Below, piece by piece: positions 8,323 to 17,246 of a DNA stretch of 64,000 nt. A program made the translations under genes and the position numbers. This DNA is from Methylobacterium platani (GTDB lineage: Bacteria; Pseudomonadota; Alphaproteobacteria; Rhizobiales; Beijerinckiaceae). The notes below the pieces were generated by a model, which was not told where the DNA came from, did no database searches, and worked only from the letters and a program-made list of their open reading frames with translations. Every line of letters begins with the position of its first letter. The stretch's first letter is position 1. The stretch spans positions 212,933 through 276,932 of the forward strand of contig NZ_LWHQ01000047.1 in NCBI RefSeq assembly GCF_001653715.1, read 5' to 3'.

Positions 8323-9139
8323 TCACGGCCCGGCCCCCGCCCGCCTTCCGCGCATGTAGGCCTGGGGCGCGCAGCCCATGTCGCACCGGAACGCATAGAC
8401 GAAGGCCGAGGTCGAGCCGTAGCCGAGCGCCATCGCGGTCCGGGTCACGTCGAGCCCGCCGCCCATCAGCTCGATCGCCTTGAACAGCCGCAGGCGGCGG
8501 CGCCAGGAGCGCAGGCTCATGCCGAGCTCGGCCTCGAAGCGCCGGGCGAGCGTGCGGCCCGACAGGCCGAGCGCCCGGCCCCACTCCTCGGGACTCCGGG
8601 AATCGGCCGGCTCGGCGTAGAGCGCCTCGCACAGGCCGGTCAGCGCCCCCCCCGCGCGGCCAGGGCAGCGCCCCCGACAGCGGCGCGGCCCGGCGGAGCT
8701 GGTCGAGGATCAGCCCGGCGACGCGGCCGGCATAGCCGCCCTCCCGGCCGTCGTCGTCAGCGTGCGCGTCCTGCCCGTCGAGCGCCGCCGCCTCGACGAT
8801 CAGCGCCTGCAGCAGGGCCGAGACGCCGAACACCGTCGGCTCCCCGGGCAGGCCCCGGCCAGCGGCGTCGGCGATCCACAGGCTGCGGAACTCGGCCCCG
8901 AGCAGCGAGCCGACCCGGTGCCGGTGCCCGGTCGGCAGCCACACCGCCTGCTCGGGCGAGATCACGAACGAGCGGCCGGCCACCGCCACGGTCAGCACGC
9001 CGGAGATGGCGTAGACGACCTGATGCCAGGGATGGGCGTGCTCCGGGAACGAGTGGCGCGCCGGGATGGCTTGCGCCCGCACCGTCAGGGGCCGGGGCGG
9101 CGCGGCGCCGGGCGGGGTCTCGATCGTCTCCCACTGCAT
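8323..9139 (-). pseudogene. AraC family regulator with frameshift in a G8 tract
   Basis: The N-terminal cupin-type sensing domain (from ATG 9139, MQWETIETPPGAAPPRP, with HAHPWHQVVYAISG) and the C-terminal AraC helix-turn-helix domain (LFKAIELMGGGLDVTRTA ... STSAFVYAFRCDMG) lie in different frames. The break coincides with a run of eight C on the plus strand at 8646-8653. Reading seven instead restores one continuous protein of about 271 residues. It is divergent from the TPR-protein/MFS operon and would be expected to regulate it. The run could be a sequencing error, a real inactivation or a slippage switch; the sequence alone cannot decide. Confidence 0.75.
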
Positions 9140-9277
9140 GCGCGCCTCCAGTTTGGCAGCTATTCTACGCGAGCTGTCTTCCCGTCGAAATACGGACAGC
9201 CGCGGCTCCGCTAAGCAGGAGAAGAATCGTGCTGTCTCGGGCTGCCGCCGGAGAAGGATCGTCGCGAGAGACCCGTC

Positions 9278-10597
9278 ATGGCCCATACCGACCGCCGCGG
9301 CCTGCCCCTGTCGACACGCTCCGCCACCGCCGCCGCGCATTACCGCGAGGGCGTCGACCTCCTGCTGGCCGCCTGGCCGGGCGCCGCGGAGGCGCTCGAC
9401 GCCGCGATCGCGGCCGATCCGGACTTCGCCCTGGCCCAGGCCGCCCGGGCCCGCCTGCACGCGATGCGCACCGAACCGGCGGCGGCACGGGCCCGCATCG
9501 CGGCGGCCGCGGAATGCCTGGCGCGGGGCGGGAGCGAGCGCGAGCGGAGCCACGTCGCGGTGCTGGCGCTGGCGATCGGCGGGCAATCGGGGCCGGCGCT
9601 CGACCGGGCGCTCGCCCATCTCGAATCCTGGCCCCGCGACGCCCTGATCCTGTCGCTGCCGCTCGGCGCCTTCGGGCTCCTCGCCTTCTCGGGCCGGCCC
9701 GACCACGACCGGGCCCGGGTCGATCTCTGCGCGCGCCACGCCGCCGCCTACGACCCCGACGACTGGTGGTTCGCGGTCTCCCGCGGCTGGGCCCTGACGG
9801 AGGACGGCGCGGTGGCGCGGGGCCGGGCGCTGACCGAGCACGGCTTCGCCCTGCGGCGCGCGAACGCCAACGGGGCGCATGCCCTGTCCCACGCCCTGTT
9901 CGAGGACGGCGCCGGCCCCGAGGCCGAGGCGCTGATCGCCGGCTGGCTGCCGGGCTACGACCGCTCCGGCATCCTGCACGGCCACATCGCCTGGCACGCC
10001 GCCCTCGCGGCGCTGGAGCGCGGCGACGCGGACGGGGCCCTGGCCCTCTACGATCGGCACGTCCGCCCCGGGGCGACGGCGGGCCTGCCGCTCAACGTCG
10101 TCACCGACACGGTCTCGCTGCTCTGGCGCCTCGGCGCCTACGGCCACGCGGTCCCGGCCGGGCTGTGGGACGAGGTCCGGGCCTATGCCGAGCCCTATTT
10201 CACGCAAGCCGGCTTCGGCTTCGCCGACGCCCATATGGGCCTGCTCGCCGCCGCGACCGGCGACCGGGCGGCGGCGCAGGGACGCATCGCCGGCCTCACC
10301 GCCCTCGTCGAGGACGGCACGCTGGCGGCGGGGCCGGTGGTGCCGGCGATCTGCCGCGCGGCGCTGGCCTTCGCGGACGAGGATTACGCGGCCTGCGCGC
10401 GGCTCCTCGAGCCGGTCGCCGCAGAGGTCGTGCGGATCGGCGGCAGCGGCGCCCAGCGCGAGGTGATCGAGGACACCCGCCTCGTCGCCCTGATGCGCGC
10501 CGGCGAGGCGGGAGCCGCCCGCACCCTCCTCGATACCCGCCTCCATCGTCGCCCCTCGCCGCGCGACGCGCGCTGGCGGGCCGCGCTCCCCGCCTGA
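9278..10597 (+). CDS. tetratricopeptide repeat protein, TTC38-like
   Basis: 439-residue soluble protein without signal peptide or membrane segment. It is built of alanine-rich helical hairpins (for example residues 25-60, 85-115 and 170-260), and the whole-length layout resembles the bacterial TPR38/TTC38 family, a group of unknown biochemical role. The motif AHALSHALFEDG...HGHIAWHAALAALERGD is characteristic as I recall it. It is the first gene of a two-gene unit with the MFS transporter (11-base gap) and is divergent from the AraC gene. Confidence 0.7.
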   Translation: MAHTDRRGLPLSTRSATAAAHYREGVDLLLAAWPGAAEALDAAIAADPDFALAQAARARLHAMRTEPAAARARIAAAAECLARGGSERERSHVAVLALAIGGQSGPALDRALAHLESWPRDALILSLPLGAFGLLAFSGRPDHDRARVDLCARHAAAYDPDDWWFAVSRGWALTEDGAVARGRALTEHGFALRRANANGAHALSHALFEDGAGPEAEALIAGWLPGYDRSGILHGHIAWHAALAALERGDADGALALYDRHVRPGATAGLPLNVVTDTVSLLWRLGAYGHAVPAGLWDEVRAYAEPYFTQAGFGFADAHMGLLAAATGDRAAAQGRIAGLTALVEDGTLAAGPVVPAICRAALAFADEDYAACARLLEPVAAEVVRIGGSGAQREVIEDTRLVALMRAGEAGAARTLLDTRLHRRPSPRDARWRAALPA

Positions 10598-10608
10598 GAG
10601 AGATCCCG

Positions 10609-11829
10609 ATGTCGAATCCCGCCGCCCCGCTCCCCGGGACGAGCCTCCCCGCCGCGACCGGCACCGGCAACGTCCTGCGCCTCGCCGTCGCGCAGGCGCT
10701 CGCCGGCGCCAACTCGGTGGTGGTCTACGCCACCGGCGCCGTCATCGGCAGCCGGCTGGCGCCGGATCCGGCGCTCGCCACCCTGCCGATCTCGATCTTC
10801 GTCGTCGGCATGGCCGCCTGCACCCTGCCGGCCGGGCGCATCGCCCGGGCCTACGGCCGCCGCACCGCGTTCCTCGCCGGCACCGGCAGCGGGGTGCTCG
10901 TCGGCCTGCTGGCGGCGCTCGCGGTGGTGCTGTCGTCGTTCTGGCTCTTCTGCCTCGCGACCTTCTTCGGCGGCGCCTACGCGGCGGTGGTGCTGTCGTT
11001 CCGCTTCGCCGCCGCCGATTGCGTCGCGCCCGAGCGCCGGCCGCGCGCCCTCTCGGCGGTGATGGCCGGGGGCGTGTTCGCCGGCATCATCGGGCCGCAG
11101 CTCGTCAGCCACACCATGTCGTTGTGGCCCTCGCACGCCTTCGCCGCGACGTTCCTCGCCCAGGCCGCGGTGGCGGTGCTGTCGGCGGTCGTGCTGATGG
11201 GCGTGCGGCTGCCGGGGCCGACCCGGGCCGAGATCTCCGGCGGCCGCCCGCTCGGCACGATTGCCCGCCAGCCCCGCTTCGTCACCGCGGTGCTGTGCGG
11301 GGTGGTGTCCTACCTCCTGATGAACTTCCTGATGACCGCGGCCCCCCTGGCGATGCACCTGTGCGGCTTCACGCAGGCCGACGCCAATCTCGGCCTGCAA
11401 TGGCACGTGATCGCGATGTACGCCCCGAGCTTCGTCACCGGGCGGCTGATCGCCCGGTTCGGTGCGCCCTCCGTCGTCGCGGCGGGGCTGGCGCTCACCG
11501 CGACGGCGGCGATCGTCGGGCTGTCGGGCCTGGATCTGGCCCATTTCTGGGCCTTCCTGGTCCTGCTCGGCCTCGGCTGGAACTTCGGCTTCGTCGGCGC
11601 CTCCGCGATGGTGCTCGAGTGCCACCGGCCGGAGGAGCGGACCCGGGTGCAGTCGCTCAACGACTTCGTGGTGTTCGGCACGATGGCGGTCGGCTCGTTC
11701 TCCTCCGGCGGCCTGCTGGCGCATTACGGCTGGGACGTGGTGCTGTGGGTGTCGTTCGGGCCGCTCGCCGTGGCGGTCGCGGCGCTCGCCCTCGCGGCGG
11801 CGTCGCGGCCGGCGCCCGCGGCGGGCTGA
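10609..11829 (+). CDS. MFS transporter
   Basis: 406 residues from ATG 10609, preceded by GAGAGATCCCG. About twelve hydrophobic segments are visible, and the loop between TM2 and TM3 carries GRIARAYGRRTAF, a form of MFS motif A. It resembles the small-molecule efflux branch of the superfamily (YfmO/bacillibactin-exporter-like), but no substrate can be assigned. It follows the TPR protein closely and both probably belong to the regulon of the divergent AraC protein. Confidence 0.8.
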   Translation: MSNPAAPLPGTSLPAATGTGNVLRLAVAQALAGANSVVVYATGAVIGSRLAPDPALATLPISIFVVGMAACTLPAGRIARAYGRRTAFLAGTGSGVLVGLLAALAVVLSSFWLFCLATFFGGAYAAVVLSFRFAAADCVAPERRPRALSAVMAGGVFAGIIGPQLVSHTMSLWPSHAFAATFLAQAAVAVLSAVVLMGVRLPGPTRAEISGGRPLGTIARQPRFVTAVLCGVVSYLLMNFLMTAAPLAMHLCGFTQADANLGLQWHVIAMYAPSFVTGRLIARFGAPSVVAAGLALTATAAIVGLSGLDLAHFWAFLVLLGLGWNFGFVGASAMVLECHRPEERTRVQSLNDFVVFGTMAVGSFSSGGLLAHYGWDVVLWVSFGPLAVAVAALALAAASRPAPAAG

Positions 11830-11833
11830 TCCG

Positions 11834-12214
11834 TCAGCGCCGCCGCGCCGGCTCCCGGCTCAGGTTCCGGGCCGCCAGCTCCTCCTCGTAGCGGGAGAAC
11901 CGCGTCGCCTGCTCCTCGCCGAGGCGGCGCAGGAAGTCGAAGGCGTAGATTCCGGTATCGTGCATGTCGTCGAAGGTGAGCTTGACGGCGTAGTTGCCGA
12001 TGGGCGCCACCGCCAGGATCTCGACCTCGCGCTTGCCCGGAATCCATTTCCGCTCCGAGGGGGCGTGGCCCTGGACCTCGGCCGAGGGGCTCTCGACCCG
12101 CAGGTACTCCGCCGGCAGGGCGTAGGCCGCGCCGCTGGCATACGCGACGTGGAGGGTGCGCTTGTCGCGCGACAGCCGGATCTCGGTCGGCCAGTCGGCC
12201 TGCTCGTCGGTCAT
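11834..12214 (-). CDS. DUF971 (gamma-butyrobetaine hydroxylase N-terminal-like) protein
   Basis: 126 residues from ATG 12214, chosen for the GGGAGACG ribosome site 6-12 bases upstream; an upstream ATG at 12241 is possible. The protein matches DUF971: WPTEIRLSRDKRTLHVAYASGAAYALPAEYLRVESPSAEV near the start, then GNYAVKLTFDDMHDTGIYAFDFLR. Free-standing DUF971 proteins often sit next to iron-sulfur or molybdenum-cofactor genes. Here it is divergent from moaA with about 100 bp between the starts. The biochemical role is unknown. Confidence 0.85.
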   Translation of the reverse strand: MTDEQADWPTEIRLSRDKRTLHVAYASGAAYALPAEYLRVESPSAEVQGHAPSERKWIPGKREVEILAVAPIGNYAVKLTFDDMHDTGIYAFDFLRRLGEEQATRFSRYEEELAARNLSREPARRR

Positions 12215-12321
12215 GGGTGCGTCTCCCTGCACATCAGGCACAACTTGCCCGTGGTCCCGCGAGCGCTCATATGCAGGCTGGCATCCGGCCGCCAGAGCCG
12301 CGTCGCGAGGATAGTGTTCGC

Positions 12322-13371
12322 ATGTGGGGTCCCCGTACCGACGATCCGATGCCGGCGGCGTCCGTGCCGGCGCGGCCGGCGCCGCTGATCGATCCGTTCC
12401 AGCGGGCGATCACCTACCTGCGCGTCTCGGTCACCGATCGCTGCGACCTGCGTTGCGTCTACTGCATGTCCGAGGACATGGCGTTCCTGCCCAAGCGCGA
12501 CCTGCTCACGCTGGAGGAACTGGACCGGGTCTGCTCGGTCTTCGTCGCCCGCGGCGTGAGGAAGCTGCGCATCACCGGCGGCGAGCCGCTGGTGCGGCGG
12601 GACATCATGCGGCTGTTCCGCAACCTCTCGCGCCACCTCGAATCCGGGGCGCTGGAGGAGATGACGCTGACCACCAACGGCACGCGCCTGCGCCAGCACG
12701 CCGCCGAGCTCGCCGCTCTCGGCATGCGCCGGATCAACGTCTCGCTCGACACCCTCGACCCGGCGAAATTCCGGGCGATCACCCGGCGCGGCGACCTCGA
12801 CACGGTGCTCGACGGCATCGCGGCGGCGCGCGAGGCGGGCCTGAAGGTCAAGATCAACGCGGTGGCGCTGAAGGGCGTCAACGAGGACGAGATCCCCGCC
12901 ATGCTCGCCTGGGCCCACGGGCTCGGCATGGAGATGACGCTGATCGAGGTGATGCCGCTCGGCGACATCGAGCCCGACCGCGTCGACCAGTTCCTGCCGC
13001 TCTCGGTGGTGCGCGAGCGCCTGTCCGAGCGCCTCACCCTCACCCCGCTTCCCGACCGCACCGGCGGTCCCGCCCGCTACGTGCGGGTGGAGGAGACCGG
13101 CGGGCGGCTCGGCTTCATCACCCCGCTCACCCATAATTTCTGCGAGAGCTGCAACCGGGTCCGCCTGACCTGCACCGGCCAACTCTACCTGTGCCTCGGC
13201 CAGGAGGACGCCGCCGACCTGCGGGCGGCGCTGCGCGCCTCCCCCGACGATGCCGTGGTGGCCGAGGCGATCCGGGAGGCGATCACCCGCAAGCCGAAGG
13301 GCCACGACTTCGTCATCGCGCGGGCGGCGAAGCCCGCGGTGCCGCGGCACATGAGCACGACGGGGGGGTGA
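12322..13371 (+). CDS. moaA: GTP 3',8-cyclase, molybdenum cofactor biosynthesis
   Basis: 349 residues. MoaA is a radical SAM enzyme that starts molybdopterin synthesis from GTP. The N-terminal SAM cluster motif CDLRCVYC, the C-terminal second-cluster motif CESCNRVRLTC...C, and the conserved terminal Gly-Gly are all present. ATG 12322 is preferred (GAGG upstream) over ATG 12349. The only molybdoenzyme in the window is the paoABC-type oxidoreductase at 60-64 kb; no other moa or moe genes are here, so the rest of the pathway must be elsewhere. Confidence 0.92.
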   Translation: MWGPRTDDPMPAASVPARPAPLIDPFQRAITYLRVSVTDRCDLRCVYCMSEDMAFLPKRDLLTLEELDRVCSVFVARGVRKLRITGGEPLVRRDIMRLFRNLSRHLESGALEEMTLTTNGTRLRQHAAELAALGMRRINVSLDTLDPAKFRAITRRGDLDTVLDGIAAAREAGLKVKINAVALKGVNEDEIPAMLAWAHGLGMEMTLIEVMPLGDIEPDRVDQFLPLSVVRERLSERLTLTPLPDRTGGPARYVRVEETGGRLGFITPLTHNFCESCNRVRLTCTGQLYLCLGQEDAADLRAALRASPDDAVVAEAIREAITRKPKGHDFVIARAAKPAVPRHMSTTGG

Positions 13372-13377
13372 CGCCCC

Positions 13378-15102
13378 TCAGATCCTGAAGCCCATCCGCA
13401 ACGCCCCCCAGTGCCGGCCATGCACCCGGACCGGCGCCGCCACCTCGCGCAGGGGCTGGCGGCCGGCCTCGTCCTGCGGGCAGGCCTGGACCAGGAAGGC
13501 CCGGGTCGAGCGGGCGGCGGAGAGCCCGATCCGGTCGTCGTAGAGCCGGCGCTGGCGGGCGTGCAGTGCGTTCCAGGCCGGATCGCCGGTCCGCGGCGCC
13601 TGGGCCTGGGCGCGGTTGTGGACCGGGGCGTAGCCGTTGCGGTCGACCGCGATGCAGAAGGCGGTGCGCGGATCGGCGAGCAGCAGCGGCTCGAGGATCG
13701 GCGGCAGGATGTCCTCCAGGGCCGGTACGGCGGCCGTCAGGTAGTGCGGCGGCTCGATTCCGGCGACCGGGCGGTAACGGGTGTCGAACAGGGCGTGGTG
13801 GGCGAGCCGGCCGGCGGCCAGGGCCTGTTCCAGCGCCCCGCCGACGGCCTCGGCGCCGCCCTGCACGCCCGCGATCAGCGGCCGGTTCTCCTCCTCGATC
13901 GCCACGAGCGCGTCGCGCATCCGCGCCTCGGAGGCCGGATCGAAGGTGCAGTGCAGGCCGCGCGGGCTCGTGCCGACGACCTGAACCTGGATCCGGCCGA
14001 TGCCGCGCAGGTCGAGGGAGAGCCGCGCGCCGGTGGCCGCACCGCAGCCCTCCGGCGGCGTCAGGAGCAGCCCGCCGCGGCTGAGATCGAGCACCCGCCC
14101 GAGGCCCCAGTTGCCGACCCGGGCCGAGAGGTCGACGGGATAGCGGTCGTGCACCCGCCGGTCGCCGATCTCGGCCTGGCGCAGGGACGCGACGGTGCGC
14201 CCGGCAAGCCCGCCGGCGAGGCCCGCGACGCCGGCCCCGACGGATTCGGCGGCCTGCATGCGCCGGGCCGCCTCGCCGGCGGCCGTCGCCGCGGCGGCGG
14301 CGTCGTGGCCGAGATCGTCGGCGGCGTCGGCGAGGGCTTGCGCCTCGCCGGCGAGGCGCCGGGCGGCGTCGGCCTGGGCGCCGGCCGCCGTGCCGGTGGT
14401 CGCGAAGGCCGGGCGCAGGCAGGCGAGCGAGGTCGCGACGCTGCCCATCGCCACCGCGCCGGGGCCGGAGAGGCGGCGGCTCAGGGCCCGCACCTCCTCC
14501 ACCGCCCGGGCGGCATCGCCCGACAGGAGCTTGATCTCCTCCGCCATCTGCCAGAGCGGCCCGCCGGCCGTGCCGGCGCGGGCCGCCTCGACGGTGGCGT
14601 TGAGGGCGAGGCGGTTCGCCTGCCGCGCCAGGGTCGCCGCCGCCTCGACGACGCGGGCGGCGTCCTGCGCGGCCGCAGCCATCTCGGCCTCCAGCATCCG
14701 GCTCTGCGCGTCGGTGCGCGCGAGGTGGCGGCCGGCCTGGACCAGCACGCCGGCGAGCCCCTCGGATTCGGTCGCCAGCGTCTCGGCGGAGATGCCGAGG
14801 GCGCGGCCCTGCCCGCCCGCCTCGCCGGCCCGGGCGCCGAGCGCCTCGAGGCTGCGGGCGAGGGCGGCGGCATCCGCCGCGGCGGCCGCGGTCTCGGCGC
14901 AGCCGTCCCGGGCGGCGACCCCGACGGCGCGGGCGGCCCGCACCAGTTCCGCCTCGACCCGGTCGACGGCGTCGCGCCCGGCTCGCCCCGCGTCGCGGTC
15001 CGGCCCCTCGGCCGCCGGGCCTGCGACGGGAAGCGGCGGCAGGATCTCGACCGCGTCGGCGCGGTCGCGATTCGGGGAGGACGGGCGAAAGCTCAGGCGC
15101 AT
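13378..15102 (-). CDS. soluble methyl-accepting chemotaxis-like protein with PilZ domain
   Basis: 574 residues, no membrane segment. Order: long alanine-rich coiled coil (about 40-310) with a divergent MCP hairpin tip (RQANRLALNATVEAARAG near residue 165); a PilZ domain at about 315-400 with both c-di-GMP motifs (RVHDR and DLSRGG); and a C-terminal sensor-like domain (FDTRYRPVAGIEPPHY...AFCIAVDRNGYAPVHN), which other cytoplasmic chemoreceptors also carry. It probably signals to CheA/CheW while reading c-di-GMP. A perfect CtrA box lies 24 bp before the start. It converges with moaA with 6 bp between the ends. Confidence 0.82.
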   Translation of the reverse strand: MRLSFRPSSPNRDRADAVEILPPLPVAGPAAEGPDRDAGRAGRDAVDRVEAELVRAARAVGVAARDGCAETAAAAADAAALARSLEALGARAGEAGGQGRALGISAETLATESEGLAGVLVQAGRHLARTDAQSRMLEAEMAAAAQDAARVVEAAATLARQANRLALNATVEAARAGTAGGPLWQMAEEIKLLSGDAARAVEEVRALSRRLSGPGAVAMGSVATSLACLRPAFATTGTAAGAQADAARRLAGEAQALADAADDLGHDAAAAATAAGEAARRMQAAESVGAGVAGLAGGLAGRTVASLRQAEIGDRRVHDRYPVDLSARVGNWGLGRVLDLSRGGLLLTPPEGCGAATGARLSLDLRGIGRIQVQVVGTSPRGLHCTFDPASEARMRDALVAIEEENRPLIAGVQGGAEAVGGALEQALAAGRLAHHALFDTRYRPVAGIEPPHYLTAAVPALEDILPPILEPLLLADPRTAFCIAVDRNGYAPVHNRAQAQAPRTGDPAWNALHARQRRLYDDRIGLSAARSTRAFLVQACPQDEAGRQPLREVAAPVRVHGRHWGALRMGFRI

Positions 15103-15125
15103 GGCGGGATGAGAGCGCGCCGCAC

Positions 15126-15141
15126 TTAAAAGCCGGTTAAC
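15126..15141 (-). promoter_or_regulatory. CtrA binding site upstream of the chemoreceptor gene
   Basis: TTAA (15126-15129), seven bases, then TTAAC (15137-15141) is an exact match to the alphaproteobacterial CtrA full site TTAA-N7-TTAAC. It lies 24 bp upstream of the start codon at 15102, in an otherwise GC-rich promoter region. CtrA commonly drives flagellar and chemotaxis genes in Rhizobiales. The match is seen; binding is inferred. Confidence 0.6.
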
Positions 15142-15277
15142 CCTGACGCTGGGTTACCGCGGCGCCGGGTGCCGGGTTCCGCACCGTGAGGGACGAGTTG
15201 CGCCGGCAGGCGCGGCCGTGGCAGGGTCCGGCCACCGATCGAGATCATCGTCCCGTACCATGAGAGATCACCGCCGG

Positions 15278-16111
15278 ATGAGCCGCCTGCTCTCCCGCCT
15301 CCTGCTCCTGTCGCTGCTGGCCGCCGGGCCCGCCCTCGCCGAGGAAGCCGCCCCTCCGAAGCCCCCCGCCCCTTCGCATTCCCCCGCGACTCCGAGTTCC
15401 CCCGCCCCTCTGCCCTCCCCGGTGCGCATCGCCACCGAGGGCGGCCGCCCGCCGTTCAACTACGTCGAGGACGGCAAGCCGGCCGGGTTCGAGGTCGAGC
15501 TGGCCCAGGCCCTGTGCGCGGAGGCCCGGCTCGCCTGCACCCTCGTGCTCCACCAGTGGGACGGCATCATCAAGGGGCTGGAGGCCGGCGAGTACGACGC
15601 CGTCATGGCCACGATGGCGATCACCCCGAAGCGGGCCGCCCGCATCGCCTTCAGCACGCCGTACCTGCGGATCCCGTTCGCCTACGTGGCGCGGCGCGAG
15701 ACCTCGCTGCCGAATCCCTCGCCGGCCACCCTGCGGGGGCGGGCGATCGGCGTGGCGGCGCACGGGCCGCAGGTCGCCTACCTGGAGCAGCGGGTGCCCG
15801 GCGCCGAGATCCGCACCTTCGACACTCTCGCCGACGCGACCCTCGACCTGCGGGCCGGCCGGGTCGACCTCGTGCTGGGCGACAAGCTCGACCTCGCGAA
15901 CTTCCTGGCGCGGCCCGAGGGCGAGGCCTGCTGCCGCCTCGTCGGCGACGTCGCCCCGGGCGAGCCGCTGCTCGGCGAGGGCGTCGGCATCGGCCTGCGC
16001 AAGGGCGACGGTGCCTTGCGCGCGGCGTTCGAGCGGGCGCTCGCCGCACTGATCGCCGACGGGCGCTACGACCGCATCCGGGCGAAATACATCCCGTTCG
16101 ACACGAAGTGA
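15278..16111 (+). CDS. periplasmic amino-acid-type solute-binding protein
   Basis: 277 residues from ATG 15278 with a signal peptide (MSRLLSRLLLLSLLAAGPALA) and a proline/serine linker (residues 25-50). The rest is an SBP_bac_3 domain: VRIATEGGRPPFNYVEDGKPAGFEVELAQALC, then YDAVMATMAITPKRAARIAFSTPYL and a C-terminal DRIRAKYIPFD. This family delivers polar amino acids to ABC importers. No permease or ATPase gene adjoins, so it is an orphan binding protein. ATG 15260 would also give an in-frame start but spoils the signal peptide. Confidence 0.85.
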   Translation: MSRLLSRLLLLSLLAAGPALAEEAAPPKPPAPSHSPATPSSPAPLPSPVRIATEGGRPPFNYVEDGKPAGFEVELAQALCAEARLACTLVLHQWDGIIKGLEAGEYDAVMATMAITPKRAARIAFSTPYLRIPFAYVARRETSLPNPSPATLRGRAIGVAAHGPQVAYLEQRVPGAEIRTFDTLADATLDLRAGRVDLVLGDKLDLANFLARPEGEACCRLVGDVAPGEPLLGEGVGIGLRKGDGALRAAFERALAALIADGRYDRIRAKYIPFDTK

Positions 16112-16232
16112 CGCCCGCCCTCCACGACCGCGATCGACCGTGGAGGGAGGGCACGCTCGTTTGACGGGCCCGGGGCCGGCTCACTACACCGGAGGCCGAC
16201 CGCCGGAACACCGGCGTGGGAGGAGCGAGCGC

Positions 16233-17099
16233 ATGGCACGGGTCGCGTTTCTGGGTCTCGGCGTGATGGGAGGGCCGATGGCCCGCCACCTCGCCGCCAA
16301 GGGCCACGACGTCACGGTCTACAACCGCACCAAGGCCAAGGCCGACGCCTGGGTGAGCGCTCACGGCGGCAAGGCCGCGGCGACGCCGCGCGAGGCGGCG
16401 GAAGGCCAGGAGATCGTCTTCGCCTGCGTCGGCAACGACGACGACCTGCGCCAGGTCACGACCGGCCCGGACGGCGCCTTCGCGGCGATGGGCAAGGGCA
16501 CGGTCTTCGTCGACCACACCACCGCCTCGGCGGAGGTGGCGCGCGAGCTGTCCGAGGCGGCCGGCAAGGCCGGCTTCGGCTTCGTCGACGCGCCGGTCTC
16601 CGGCGGCCAGGCCGGCGCCGAGAACGGCGTGCTGACGGTGATGTGCGGCGGCGACGCCGAGACCTTCGCCCGGGTCGAACCGGTGATCGCGGCTTACGCC
16701 CGCGCCTGCCGGCTGCTGGGGCCCGTCGGTGCCGGCCAGCTCGCCAAGATGATGAACCAGATCTGCATCGCGGGTCTCGTCCAGGGCCTGTCGGAGGCGG
16801 TGCATTTCGGCAAGCAGGCCGGGCTCGACATCGAGGCGGTGCTCGACGTGATCTCCAAGGGCGCCGCCGGCTCCTGGCAGATGGAGAACCGCGGCAAGAC
16901 CATGAACGAGGGCAAGTTCGATTTCGGCTTCGCCGTCGACTGGATGCGCAAGGACCTGTCGATCGTCCTGTCGGAAGCCCGCCGCAACAAGGCCAAGCTG
17001 CCGGTGACGGCCCTCGTCGACCAGTTCTACGCCGAGGTGCAGAGCCTGGGCGGCGGGCGCTGGGACACGTCGAGCCTGATCGCCCGGCTGGAGAAGTGA
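16233..17099 (+). CDS. NAD(P)-dependent beta-hydroxyacid dehydrogenase (HIBADH/tartronate semialdehyde reductase family)
   Basis: 288 residues from ATG 16233 with a GGGAGGAG ribosome site. The Rossmann motif FLGLGVMGGPMARHL opens the protein; DAPVSGGQAGAENGVLTVMCGG is the substrate-binding signature and GQLAKMMNQ carries the catalytic lysine of this family. Members reduce or oxidise 3-hydroxyisobutyrate, tartronate semialdehyde, or succinic semialdehyde and glyoxylate; the exact substrate cannot be fixed from the sequence. It stands alone. Confidence 0.88.
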   Translation: MARVAFLGLGVMGGPMARHLAAKGHDVTVYNRTKAKADAWVSAHGGKAAATPREAAEGQEIVFACVGNDDDLRQVTTGPDGAFAAMGKGTVFVDHTTASAEVARELSEAAGKAGFGFVDAPVSGGQAGAENGVLTVMCGGDAETFARVEPVIAAYARACRLLGPVGAGQLAKMMNQICIAGLVQGLSEAVHFGKQAGLDIEAVLDVISKGAAGSWQMENRGKTMNEGKFDFGFAVDWMRKDLSIVLSEARRNKAKLPVTALVDQFYAEVQSLGGGRWDTSSLIARLEK

Positions 17100-17140
17100 G
17101 GGCGCGGTCGATCCCGCACTCTCGATGGCAAGACGAAACT

Positions 17141-17210
17141 CCCTCCCCTCTCCTGGCGATGCCGGGCTTGCCCGGTATCGCTACAAGGTGTGGGAGAGGG
17201 GATCCCGCGC
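17141..17210. repeat. partial GC-rich palindromic repeat
   Basis: Contains CCCTCTCC ... GGAGAGGG arms around a GCCGGGCTTGCCCGGTATCG hairpin and ends in GGATCCCGCGC. The same hairpin and end sequence occur in the element at 53693-53884 (opposite orientation), and the ends occur at 19531-19698. It lies between the convergent hydroxyacid dehydrogenase gene and glpK. Confidence 0.6.
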
Positions 17211-17246
17211 CATCTGGTTTTCAGTCAGCGCCGGTCAGTCAGGCCC

